Made by a program: the position numbers and the translations under genes | The notes under the pieces: model-generated | Databases searched by the model: none | Told to the model about the DNA's origin: nothing | What the model saw: the letters and a program-made list of their open reading frames with translations, nothing else | Part shown: positions 37,211 to 46,133 of the stretch, one piece after another | How positions within the stretch are numbered: position 1 is the first letter of the stretch | Layout of the letters: the number at the start of each line of letters is the position of its first letter | DNA from: Polaribacter glomeratus | Lineage (GTDB): Bacteria > Bacteroidota > Bacteroidia > Flavobacteriales > Flavobacteriaceae | Assembly: GCF_002954665.1 (NCBI RefSeq) | Contig: NZ_MSCM01000001.1 | Location: forward strand, 603,608 to 667,607 | Reading direction: 5' to 3' | Length of the DNA stretch: 64,000 nucleotides

Positions 37211-38632
37211 ATGAAAAAAATACAAATTTTGAATTTAAAAAAGGCGTTTTTTTTAACGCTAATTTTTTCAGTATCATTAAGTTGTGAGAGAGAGATTTCT
37301 TCGGATGTAAGCTTGGCAACTTATCCAAGAACTGCTGAGGTTTTCACGGATAGTCCCGTAGGTATGGGAACTAACTTTTATTTTCCATATGGTCCAGATG
37401 CTACAAACCCAGTTGGTTCAAAATTAACAGCATGGTCAATAGACGATAAAGAAAGTTATCAAGGTAGCTCTTCTATGCGCTTTAATGTACCAAACTCAAC
37501 CGATCCTGAAGGGAATTTTGCAGGCGCTTTATTTTTAATTGATGGCGCGGGTAGAGATTTAACAGGCTTTAATGCACTTACTTTTTGGGCAAAATCTTCT
37601 CAAGGAGCTATTATTGCTGAAATCGGTTTTGGAGAGCCAGAATTAACAGCAAAGCTGGTAAACTTAAGTCTATCAACAGAATGGACTAAGTTTATAATTC
37701 CTATTCCAGATGCATCAAAATTAACTAAAGAAAGAGGAATGTTATTTTATTCTGCTGGCGCAATAAACGGATTTGGATATACTTTTTGGATGGATGAAGT
37801 TAAGTTCGAAAATCTAGGAACTATAGGTCAATCAAGACCATTTATAAATAACGGTTTAGATGTAACCGGAGTTGCTTTTGTAGGTGAAAATTTAGCAATA
37901 AGTGGAGTAGGTGTTACTTCTAATTTAGGCAATGGTAAAGACGTAAATGTAGTGGCTTCTTCAAGTTATTTTAACTTTTCTTCTTCTAATGCTAACGTAG
38001 CGCAAGCAAATGGGAATCAAGTTTTTTTAGCAGGTGAAGGCTCTGCTGTTGTTACAGCAGAATTAAAAGGAGTGCAAGCTACAGGTTCTTTAGAGGTTAG
38101 TTCTATTGCTTTAGCACCAACACCAACTTTAGAAGCTGCAAAAGTAATAGCTGTTTTTAGTGATGCTTATATAAACAGACCAGTAGATTATTTTAACGGG
38201 TATTGGACGTTCTCTACAACTCAAGGTCAAGACGATATTAACATTAACGGAAATAATATTATCAAGTACACTGCACTTAATTTCGTAGGAACAGAGTTTC
38301 AAGGTGCCAAAACAATCAATGCTTCTGCTATGACACATTTTCATATAGATATTTTTCTAGAAAATGATTTAAAACCAGGAGACTTTTTAAGGATTCAGAT
38401 ACAAGATTTAGGTTCTGATAATGTATTTGGTGGTGGTAATGATAGACAAGGTGCTCTTACTTTAAGAAGCACAAGTGCTACACCATTAGTAAATGGTAGT
38501 TGGATAAGTGTTGATGTTCCTTTATCAAGTTTTTCAGGGTTATCAACTAGGTCTAATTTAGCGCAATTAGTATATGTATCAGATGGCACAATTTCAAGTG
38601 TTTTTCTAGATAACATCTATTTCCATAATTAA
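37211..38632 (+). CDS. Glycan-binding lipoprotein with Ig-like domain, paralogue 2
   Basis: The 473-residue lipoprotein (SVSLSCEREI) repeats the design of the upstream gene: N-terminal jelly roll (SYQGSSSMRFNVPNSTDPEG; LTFWAKSSQGA; TFWMDEVKFENLGTIGQ), a central Ig-like domain (SSNANVAQANGNQVFLAGEG), and the C-terminal module KVIAVFSDAYIN to VFLDNIYFHN. The matching start CERE..S..LA.YP and the same domain order indicate an old tandem duplication. Differences are concentrated in loops (for example an extra FYFPYGPDATNP insertion near residue 60), so the two may bind different parts of the polysaccharide, such as linear and branched segments. The spacing to the previous gene is 53 nt. Confidence 0.8.
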   Translation: MKKIQILNLKKAFFLTLIFSVSLSCEREISSDVSLATYPRTAEVFTDSPVGMGTNFYFPYGPDATNPVGSKLTAWSIDDKESYQGSSSMRFNVPNSTDPEGNFAGALFLIDGAGRDLTGFNALTFWAKSSQGAIIAEIGFGEPELTAKLVNLSLSTEWTKFIIPIPDASKLTKERGMLFYSAGAINGFGYTFWMDEVKFENLGTIGQSRPFINNGLDVTGVAFVGENLAISGVGVTSNLGNGKDVNVVASSSYFNFSSSNANVAQANGNQVFLAGEGSAVVTAELKGVQATGSLEVSSIALAPTPTLEAAKVIAVFSDAYINRPVDYFNGYWTFSTTQGQDDININGNNIIKYTALNFVGTEFQGAKTINASAMTHFHIDIFLENDLKPGDFLRIQIQDLGSDNVFGGGNDRQGALTLRSTSATPLVNGSWISVDVPLSSFSGLSTRSNLAQLVYVSDGTISSVFLDNIYFHN

Positions 38633-38660
38633 TAAAAATAAACTCTTATAGAATAGCACT

Positions 38661-39506
38661 ATGAATATTATAAATAAATTAAAAGAAGTTTCTAAATATG
38701 TTTTAATACTAATGCTAGTATTATCTTATGCTAGTTGTAATTTAGATGAAACACAAACTGTTACAACGCTAAACAATTTAGTTTGGGAAGATGATTTTAA
38801 CACAAACGGAACATTAGATGCTTCAAAATGGGCATATAATATAGGTACTGGTGATAACGGTTGGGGTAATAATGAATTACAATATTACCGCTCAGAGAAT
38901 GTAAAAGTACAAGATGGTATGTTACATATTACCGCTAAAAAAGAAAATTTTCAAGGTGCTGGATATACTTCAGGTAGAATTTTAACAAAAGGTTTATACG
39001 AACAAAAATTTGGACGTATTGAAGCTAGAATTAAACTTCCTTTCGGAAAAGGATATTGGCCTGCATTTTGGATGTTAGGAGCAAATCTACAAGAAGGTGT
39101 TGAAACTCCGGATGATCCATCAACAGTTTTTTGGCCTTTAGCAGGTGAAATAGATATCATGGAATATCTTGGTAACAAACCAACTACTGTTTTAGGTTCT
39201 GTTCACGGACCAGGTTATTCTGGAGGCGAAGCTGTTTCTAAAGCGTATACCTTAATGAATGATAGATTTGATACTGGTTTTCATGTTTTTGGAATAGAAT
39301 GGGGAGAAAATTATATAAATTATTATGTAGATAATGTTTTATACAACCAAATTACACCTGCAGATGTTTCTGGAGAATGGGTTTTTAACAAACCGTATTT
39401 TATAATTTTAAACATGGCTATTGGTGGCAATTTACCAGGTTCTCCAAATTCGGAAACTGTTTTTCCACAAACAATGATTATAGATTATGTTAAAGTGTAT
39501 CAATAA
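38661..39506 (+). CDS. GH16 endo-beta-1,3-glucanase (laminarinase) lipoprotein
   Basis: The 281-residue protein has a lipoprotein signal (LSYASCNLDE, acidic after the Cys, suggesting surface export). The GH16 jelly roll is complete and the active-site strand reads GEIDIMEYLG, giving nucleophile Glu163, Asp165 and acid/base Glu168; the Met bulge (EIDIME) is the beta-1,3-glucanase form. Other family segments are WPAFWMLGAN, VFGIEWGENYINYYVDN and FILNMAIGGNLPG. It would cut laminarin internally at the surface to give oligosaccharides for SusCD. It is a single-domain enzyme without added CBMs, which fits with the separate binding lipoproteins encoded just upstream. Confidence 0.96.
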   Translation: MNIINKLKEVSKYVLILMLVLSYASCNLDETQTVTTLNNLVWEDDFNTNGTLDASKWAYNIGTGDNGWGNNELQYYRSENVKVQDGMLHITAKKENFQGAGYTSGRILTKGLYEQKFGRIEARIKLPFGKGYWPAFWMLGANLQEGVETPDDPSTVFWPLAGEIDIMEYLGNKPTTVLGSVHGPGYSGGEAVSKAYTLMNDRFDTGFHVFGIEWGENYINYYVDNVLYNQITPADVSGEWVFNKPYFIILNMAIGGNLPGSPNSETVFPQTMIIDYVKVYQ

Positions 39507-39561
39507 ATAAAAATTCAATTAAGAAAAAATTAATAACCAAACTGTTTCTTACAAATATTAT

Positions 39562-42500
39562 ATGGCATTTAAATCAACTCATAAAGTTACTGGAGATTTA
39601 GTAACTATCGAAAACGAATCTTACTACAAAATTTCTAATAGCCACACAATGCGTCCTTTTTTTATGACCATTGTTTCAGACTCTAATCATTGGATGTTTA
39701 TTTCAAGCAATGGAGGCTTAACTGCTGGTAGAAAAAATGCAGAATATGCGATTTTTCCATATTATACCGATGATAAAATTACTGAACTAGCAGAAACAAC
39801 TGGTTGTAAATCTATTTTTAGAGTTCAAAAAAATAATAAGACGTTGCTATGGGAACCTTTTTCTGAAAGGCAAGCAGGAACGTATTCAATAGTTAGAAAT
39901 CTTTATAAAAATGAATTCGGAAATAAAATTATTTTTGAAGAAATTAATGAAGATTTAGGACTTACTTTTAAATATCAATGGAATTCTAGCGATCAATTTG
40001 GCTTTGTTAGAAAAGCAACGTTGGTAAACAATTCTGATGAAAACTTAGATATTTCTGTTTTAGACGGATTTCAAGACATTATTCCTTACGGAGTAAGTTC
40101 AGACTTGCAAGGTATTAGAAGTAATTTAGTAGATGCTTATAAAAAATGTGAATTAGAAGCAGATTCCGGTTTAGGTATTTTTGCTTTAAGTGCAATTATT
40201 GTTGATAAAGCAGAACCAAGTGAAGCTTTAAAAGCAAATTTAGTTTGGTCTTTAGGATTTAAAAACCCTACGTATTTATTATCTTCTTTGCAACTAAATA
40301 ATTTTAGAAGAGGCTTAAAATTGGTGCAAGAAGTAGATATTAAAGCAGAAAAAGGAGCTTATTTTTTAAATGCTGATATTCAATTATCTTCCAAACAACA
40401 AAAGTCTTGGTTACAAGTTGCAAACGTAAATCAAACAGTTTCTGATGTTATTCAAATTTCAGAATTAATCAAAAATGATGCAGGTTTAGAAAAACTTTTA
40501 GAAGACAGCATCGAAGCCGGAACTAAAAAATTAATCAAATTAGCCGCTGCTTCAGATGGATTGCAACTTTCTAACGATCCATTAATCAATACAAGACACT
40601 TTTCAAATACACTTTTCAATATTATGAGAGGTGGTATTTTTGATGACAATTATACTATTGAAAAAGAAGATTTTACAACTTATTTATCAAAAGCAAACAA
40701 ACCCTTATTTGCAACTAAAAAAGAATCTTTAAAAAATTTACCAGAAAAATTCACGCTAGATTTTATTAAAAATTTAGCTGAAAAAGATGCCGATAAAGAT
40801 TTTAAAAGATTGTGCTTAGAATATTTACCACTAAAATTTAGTAGAAGACATGGAGATCCAAGTAGACCATGGAACAAGTTTTCAATCAATACAAAAAGTG
40901 ATGTTGATGGCTCTAAAATTTTAGATTATGAAGGAAACTGGAGAGACATTTTTCAAAATTGGGAAGCATTAGCACATTCATATCCTCAGTTTATTGAGAG
41001 TATGATTCATAAATTTTTAAACGCAACTACTTTTGAAGGTTACAATCCTTACAGGGTTACAAAAGGTGGCTTTGATTGGGAAGTAATCGAAGAGCACGAT
41101 CCTTGGTCTTACATAGGCTATTGGGGCGATCATCAAGTAATTTATTTGTTGAAATTTTTAGAGTTTATAGAAAAACATTATCCGTCTAAATTAGCAGACT
41201 TATTTACAGACGAAGTTTTTGTGTATGCAAATGTGCCATACAAAATAAAATCGTACGCAGATATTTTAAAGAATTCAAAAGATACCATCGATTTTGACCA
41301 TAGTTTAAATGCAAAGATTGATGAAAGAAGAGCAAAAATTGGTGCTGATGGTTCTTTATTAACAGATAAAAATAACAACGTTTACAAAGTAAATTTAATA
41401 GAAAAACTGTTAGTTACTGTTTTGGCAAAAGTATCAAACTTTATTCCTGAAGGCGGAATTTGGTTAAACACACAACGACCAGAATGGAATGACGCAAACA
41501 ATGCTTTAGTTGGTAATGGCGTTTCTATGGTTACTTTAAATTACCTAAGAAGATTTATTAATTTCTTTGAAGAAATTGTAGAAAAATCAGATTTAGAAAC
41601 AGTAGATCTTTCGAATGAAGTTGCTTTCTTGTTTTCTGATATTTTAAAGACCTTGTATTCAAATACAGGTATTTTATCGGGTAAAGTATCCGATAAAGAT
41701 AGAAAAACGGTGTTAGACGGTTTAGGAAATCCTGCAAGTGAATACAGAGAATTTATTTACGAAAACGGATTTACAGCTAAAAAATCATCTGTAACAAAAG
41801 CGTCTTTATTACACTTTTTTGAAATCACTAAAAAATATTTAGACCATAGTATTAGAGCAAATAAGCGTCAAGACAATATGTATCATGCATATAATTTAAT
41901 GACGATTAACAATACAGACGAAGTTTCTATTTCTTATTTATCAGAAATGTTAGAAGGTCAAGTTGCGGCATTAAGCTCTGGTTATTTATCACCAAACCAA
42001 GCACTTGATTTATTAGACGGATTAAAAGCATCTGCATTATTTAGAGCAGACCAATATAGTTACATTTTATATCCGAATAAAAATTTACCAAGATTTACGA
42101 AGAAGAATAATATAGCATCAGAAAAAGTTGAAAATTCTAAATTATTGCAACAACTTATTCAAGATGGAAATAAGCAAGTAGTTGAAAAAGACGTTTTAGG
42201 AAATTATCATTTTAACGGAGGTTTCAACAATGCAAATAGTGTAAAAGCTGCTTTAGAAAATTTATCGGAAGGATATAAAGACTTAGTAGCAAAAGAATCT
42301 AAATACGTTTTACAGGTTTTTGAAGAAATTTTTGATCACAAATCTTTTACAGGTCGCTCAGGAACTTTCTTTGGTTTTGAAGGCTTAGGCTCTATTTATT
42401 GGCACATGGTTTCTAAACTGTTATTAGCAGTACAAGAAAACTGTTTATTAGCCGTAAATACAGGAGCAAGTGAACTTGTAATTGGTAAATTATTAGACCA

Positions 42501-42987
42501 TTATTACGAAATAAATGCAGGAATTGGAGTACATAAATCACCAGAATTATATGGTGCTTTTCCTACGGATGCATATTCGCATACACCAGCAACAAAAGGA
42601 GCACAACAACCAGGAATGACAGGTCAAGTAAAAGAAGATTTGTTAAGTAGATTTGGTGAGTTAGGTGTTTTTGTTGAAAATGGTAAAGTTGTTTTTATGC
42701 CAAGATTATTAAAAAAATCAGAATTTTTAAATGCGCCCAAAGTATTTGATTATATAGACACTAACAATGAGAAACATCAATTAAATATTGAGAAAGATCA
42801 AATGTGTTATACCTATTGTCAAGTGCCAATTATTTATAGTTTATCAAACAAAATTGGTGTAGAAGTTCTTTTTAATGATGGCTCAAAAACAAATTTTGAT
42901 AGCTTGACTTTAGATGCTGAAACAAGTACAAAAATGTTTAACAGAACAAACAAAATTAACCATATAATAGTATCAATTATTAAATAA
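39562..42987 (+). CDS. Large cytoplasmic beta-1,3-glucan phosphorylase (GH149-like, GH94 relative)
   Basis: The 1141-residue protein has no signal peptide. It has an N-terminal beta-sandwich region similar to GH94 phosphorylases (SNGGLTAGRKNAEYAIFPYYTDDKI; WEPFSERQAGTYSIVRN) and a helical barrel with FSRRHGDPSRPWNKFSI, WRDIFQNWEALAHSYP and the catalytic motif PEWNDANNALVGNG, in which Asp644 aligns with the general acid of GH94 enzymes. The length is about 300 residues more than cellobiose phosphorylases and fits GH149, a beta-1,3-oligoglucan phosphorylase family; GH161 is an alternative. It would release alpha-glucose-1-phosphate from imported laminari-oligosaccharides. It is the only cytoplasmic phosphorylase of this locus. 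The assignment to GH149 is from length, context and motif, and was not searched. Confidence 0.82.
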   Translation: MAFKSTHKVTGDLVTIENESYYKISNSHTMRPFFMTIVSDSNHWMFISSNGGLTAGRKNAEYAIFPYYTDDKITELAETTGCKSIFRVQKNNKTLLWEPFSERQAGTYSIVRNLYKNEFGNKIIFEEINEDLGLTFKYQWNSSDQFGFVRKATLVNNSDENLDISVLDGFQDIIPYGVSSDLQGIRSNLVDAYKKCELEADSGLGIFALSAIIVDKAEPSEALKANLVWSLGFKNPTYLLSSLQLNNFRRGLKLVQEVDIKAEKGAYFLNADIQLSSKQQKSWLQVANVNQTVSDVIQISELIKNDAGLEKLLEDSIEAGTKKLIKLAAASDGLQLSNDPLINTRHFSNTLFNIMRGGIFDDNYTIEKEDFTTYLSKANKPLFATKKESLKNLPEKFTLDFIKNLAEKDADKDFKRLCLEYLPLKFSRRHGDPSRPWNKFSINTKSDVDGSKILDYEGNWRDIFQNWEALAHSYPQFIESMIHKFLNATTFEGYNPYRVTKGGFDWEVIEEHDPWSYIGYWGDHQVIYLLKFLEFIEKHYPSKLADLFTDEVFVYANVPYKIKSYADILKNSKDTIDFDHSLNAKIDERRAKIGADGSLLTDKNNNVYKVNLIEKLLVTVLAKVSNFIPEGGIWLNTQRPEWNDANNALVGNGVSMVTLNYLRRFINFFEEIVEKSDLETVDLSNEVAFLFSDILKTLYSNTGILSGKVSDKDRKTVLDGLGNPASEYREFIYENGFTAKKSSVTKASLLHFFEITKKYLDHSIRANKRQDNMYHAYNLMTINNTDEVSISYLSEMLEGQVAALSSGYLSPNQALDLLDGLKASALFRADQYSYILYPNKNLPRFTKKNNIASEKVENSKLLQQLIQDGNKQVVEKDVLGNYHFNGGFNNANSVKAALENLSEGYKDLVAKESKYVLQVFEEIFDHKSFTGRSGTFFGFEGLGSIYWHMVSKLLLAVQENCLLAVNTGASELVIGKLLDHYYEINAGIGVHKSPELYGAFPTDAYSHTPATKGAQQPGMTGQVKEDLLSRFGELGVFVENGKVVFMPRLLKKSEFLNAPKVFDYIDTNNEKHQLNIEKDQMCYTYCQVPIIYSLSNKIGVEVLFNDGSKTNFDSLTLDAETSTKMFNRTNKINHIIVSIIK

Positions 42988-42992
42988 AGTTG

Positions 42993-44795
42993 ATGAAAAG
43001 CCGCAATATAATTTACATCATTTGTTGCTTATCGTTAATAGGAATTATCGCGAATGGTAAAATGAAAAAAAGTAAAGAAGCTCAAATAGAACAGAAAGTA
43101 GATTCTCTTTTAAAGTTAATGACTTTAGAAGAGAAAATTGGACAAATGTCTCAAATAAGACATTTTGAAGAGGCTGCTGATGAACATATTACTTCTAAAT
43201 TTATAGGTTCAGTTATTCATACACAAGGGCCAAATCCGGGAAAAACAGCTTTAGATTGGCAAAAAAGGTTTGTAGAACTTCAAAAGAAAGCGCTTTCTAC
43301 AAGATTAGGCATTCCTTTATTATTTGCAGTTGATGCTGTTCATGGTCAAAATACTTTTGAAGGCGCTACTATTTTTCCGCATAATATTGGTTTAGGCGCA
43401 ACAGGAAATGAAAAATTAGTTGAAGAAATTGCAAAAATTACGGCAATAGAAAGTCAGGCAACCGGTTTTAACTGGGTTTTTTCGCCTTGTATTGCAATTC
43501 CGTTTAATGAAAAATGGGGCCGCGTTTATGAAGCATTTTCAGAAAGCACAGAACTTACAGAAAAGTTAACAAAAGCTGCTGTAAAAGGACTTCAAGGAAA
43601 TTTAGCGGATGCAACAACTGTAATGGCAACTGCCAAACATTTTATTGGTGATGGTGCTACTGATTTTGGGGTTGAAGGAGGAGAAACTTCTTTATCATCT
43701 GTAGAAATTAAAGAACGTTTGTTGGCACCTTATAAAGTAGCCGTTAAAGAAAATGTTGGTGCTGTTATGGCATCATTTAATACAATTTCGGGTATTTCTA
43801 TGCATGCTCACAAAGCGCTAATTACCGATACTTTAAAAGTTGGGATGAACTTTGACGGAATTGTAGTTTCTGATTGGAAAGCCTATTCTCGTTTTGGAGA
43901 AAATGATATTGTAAATGCTGGTATAGACGTTATTATGGCGGTTGATGGCGATTTAGAACTTTTTCAGAATGGCTTAAAAGAAGGCGTTAAAAATAATTCA
44001 GTTTCTATGTTTAGAATTGATGACGCAGTAAGAAGAATTCTACGTCAAAAATTTAAATTAGGCTTGTTTGAAAACCCTTTTCCGGATACCACTTTAGTGG
44101 CTAAAATAGGTAGTAAAGAGCATAGAAAAGTTGCAAAACAAGCAGTTAGAGAGTCTTTAGTTTTGTTAAAAAACAAGAATGCTATTTTGCCTTTATCCAA
44201 AGAAACAAAGAAAATTGTGGTGGTTGGTGAACATGCAAATTCTTCTGGATTACAATCTGGTGGTTGGACTGTAAATTGGCAAGGAACACAAAAAAATTAT
44301 AAAGGAGCAACTACTATTTTAAACGGAATTAAAAAACTAGCAAAAGGAACTGTAGTTTATGATAAGGATGCTACTCAAAATCATTTTGATGCAGATGTAG
44401 CAATCATTGTTGTTGGCGAAAATCCGTACGCAGAATTCTTTGGAGATATTGGTCACGAGTCAAATACGTTGCAATTAACATTAACAGAAGCGCATCAAAA
44501 GTATCTAAAAACGTATCAAGAAAAAGGGATTAAAACAATTGTTGTTTTAGTTTCTGGCAGACCTTTAGTGGTTACAAAACAAATACAAAATTCGGATGCG
44601 TTTATTGCAGCTTGGTTAGTAGGATCTGAAGGTAAAGGTGTTGCAGAAGTGCTTTTTGGAGAATATAATTTCTCTGGAAAACTGCCCCATTCTTGGCCAA
44701 AATCCGTAGAAGATTTTAAAGGAAAATACGGTCCAAATTTTTGGGACGACTCAATAAAACCATTATATCCTATCGGATATGGTTTAAAATATTAA
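42993..44795 (+). CDS. GH3 beta-glucosidase, exported
   Basis: The product of the ATG at 42993 is 600 residues with an N-terminal membrane/signal segment (IIYIICCLSLIGIIANG); an adjoining upstream TTG is less likely as start. The GH3 barrel has IGQMSQIRHF, LLFAVDAVHGQN, ATAKHFIGDGAT and GIVVSDWKA with nucleophile Asp294. The alpha/beta sandwich domain follows (RESLVLLKNKNAILPLS; VVGEHANSSGLQSGGW), ending at PLYPIGYGLKY without a fibronectin-III domain, as in shorter GH3 exo-beta-glucosidases. It would take glucose from the ends of beta-1,3 oligosaccharides in the periplasm. The start is 5 nt after the phosphorylase stop, so the two are co-translated or tightly coupled. Confidence 0.93.
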   Translation: MKSRNIIYIICCLSLIGIIANGKMKKSKEAQIEQKVDSLLKLMTLEEKIGQMSQIRHFEEAADEHITSKFIGSVIHTQGPNPGKTALDWQKRFVELQKKALSTRLGIPLLFAVDAVHGQNTFEGATIFPHNIGLGATGNEKLVEEIAKITAIESQATGFNWVFSPCIAIPFNEKWGRVYEAFSESTELTEKLTKAAVKGLQGNLADATTVMATAKHFIGDGATDFGVEGGETSLSSVEIKERLLAPYKVAVKENVGAVMASFNTISGISMHAHKALITDTLKVGMNFDGIVVSDWKAYSRFGENDIVNAGIDVIMAVDGDLELFQNGLKEGVKNNSVSMFRIDDAVRRILRQKFKLGLFENPFPDTTLVAKIGSKEHRKVAKQAVRESLVLLKNKNAILPLSKETKKIVVVGEHANSSGLQSGGWTVNWQGTQKNYKGATTILNGIKKLAKGTVVYDKDATQNHFDADVAIIVVGENPYAEFFGDIGHESNTLQLTLTEAHQKYLKTYQEKGIKTIVVLVSGRPLVVTKQIQNSDAFIAAWLVGSEGKGVAEVLFGEYNFSGKLPHSWPKSVEDFKGKYGPNFWDDSIKPLYPIGYGLKY

Positions 44796-44836
44796 GAAAA
44801 AAAGAAGCAAGAACAATTAGTATCAATATAAAAAAT

Positions 44837-46126
44837 ATGAAATCAAATTTTAAATTATTAGTTACGATTTTAGTTTTAAGTATTGGTTTTGCATGCAGTT
44901 CTAAAAAAGTGAACACAACAGTAGTAAAGGAAGAACGAAAAAAAGAAATGACAGCAGCCAAAATTTTAGGAAATCCAGATTATTTAGCAATTTCTTACGG
45001 AGGATATAGAGAGAAGTCAAGAGAAGACAATCAACCTACAATTCCGCAATTAAAAGAAGACTTAAAGTTGATGCACGCTATGGGCATTCGCATTATTAGA
45101 ACCTATAATGTACAACCAAAATTACCACATGCAGCAAATGTGCTAGAAGCAATTCATCAGCTTAAAAATGAAGATGCAAGTTTTGAAATGTACGTAATGT
45201 TAGGTGCTTGGATAGATTGCTTAAATGCATGGACAGATAAAGCACCAAATCATGAAGTAGAAAGTGCACAGAACGAGGGCGAAATTGCTAGAGCCGTTGC
45301 TTTGGCAAATAAATATCCAGACATTGTAAAAGTAATTGCCGTTGGTAATGAAGCGATGGTAAGATGGGCTGCAAGTTATTTTGTAAGACCAAATATTATT
45401 TTAAAATGGGTAAATCATTTGCAAAAATTAAAGAAAGAAAATAAACTTTCTAAAGATTTATGGATTACTTGTTCAGATGATTTTGCCTCTTGGGGTGGAG
45501 GAGATGAAAGTTATAGAGTTAAGGATTTAGAAGACATTATAAAAGCGGTAGATTATGTTTCTATGCATACCTATCCGTATCACAACTCACATTACAGCCC
45601 AGATTTTTGGAAAGTTCCAAAATACGAGCAAAAGTTATCAAAAAAAGATAAAGTAAATTCGGCAATGAATCGCGCTTTAAATTTTGCTAAGAATCAATAT
45701 TACAATGTTTCAGAATATGTAAAAAGTATCGATTCTACAAAAACGATTCATATTGGCGAAACCGGTTGGGCAACTATTTCTGATGGTCATTATGGCAAGG
45801 ATGGTTCTAGAGCAACCGATGAATATAAGCAAGGATTGTATTATAATCTTTTAAGAGAATGGACGAACAAAGAAGGAATTTCATGTTTTTATTTTGAAGC
45901 TTTTGATGAACAATGGAAAGATGCTCAAAATGCACAAGGTTCAGAAAATCATTTTGGATTATTTACCCTAAAAGGAGAAGCTAAATTTCCTATTTGGAAC
46001 TTAGTTGATGAAGGCGTTTTTAAGGATTTAAAAAGAGGCGGTAACCCAATTATTAAAACATTTAATGGAAAAAAAGATGCTTTAATGAAAACAGTTTTAA
46101 TACCAAATACAGAGTATCCAAAATAA
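44837..46126 (+). CDS. GH17 beta-1,3-glucan-active lipoprotein
   Basis: I use the ATG at 44837, where a lipoprotein signal begins (LVLSIGFACSSKK); the longer frame overlaps the GH3 gene and has no signal. The 429-residue product has the GH17 barrel: YGGYREKSREDNQPTIPQLKE, MHAMGIRIIRTYNVQ, acid/base Glu172 in IAVGNEAMVRWA and nucleophile Glu308 in IHIGETGWAT. Between the two Glu lies a larger loop region than in the two other GH17 domains of this locus (136 against about 90 residues), so it belongs to a different GH17 subgroup. The lysines after the lipid Cys suggest the periplasmic face. It probably degrades linear beta-1,3-glucan. Confidence 0.9.
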   Translation: MKSNFKLLVTILVLSIGFACSSKKVNTTVVKEERKKEMTAAKILGNPDYLAISYGGYREKSREDNQPTIPQLKEDLKLMHAMGIRIIRTYNVQPKLPHAANVLEAIHQLKNEDASFEMYVMLGAWIDCLNAWTDKAPNHEVESAQNEGEIARAVALANKYPDIVKVIAVGNEAMVRWAASYFVRPNIILKWVNHLQKLKKENKLSKDLWITCSDDFASWGGGDESYRVKDLEDIIKAVDYVSMHTYPYHNSHYSPDFWKVPKYEQKLSKKDKVNSAMNRALNFAKNQYYNVSEYVKSIDSTKTIHIGETGWATISDGHYGKDGSRATDEYKQGLYYNLLREWTNKEGISCFYFEAFDEQWKDAQNAQGSENHFGLFTLKGEAKFPIWNLVDEGVFKDLKRGGNPIIKTFNGKKDALMKTVLIPNTEYPK

Positions 46127-46133
46127 TTAATTA

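Noticed and set aside
39562..42987. Annotation of the large phosphorylase as a cellobiose phosphorylase (GH94)
   Set aside because: The protein is about 300 residues too long and the context is laminarin; GH149-like is a better fit, though a profile search is needed.
44741..44836. N-terminal extension of the GH17 lipoprotein into the GH3 gene
   Set aside because: The extension starts at a TTG inside GH3, and a canonical lipoprotein signal starts at the ATG at 44837.
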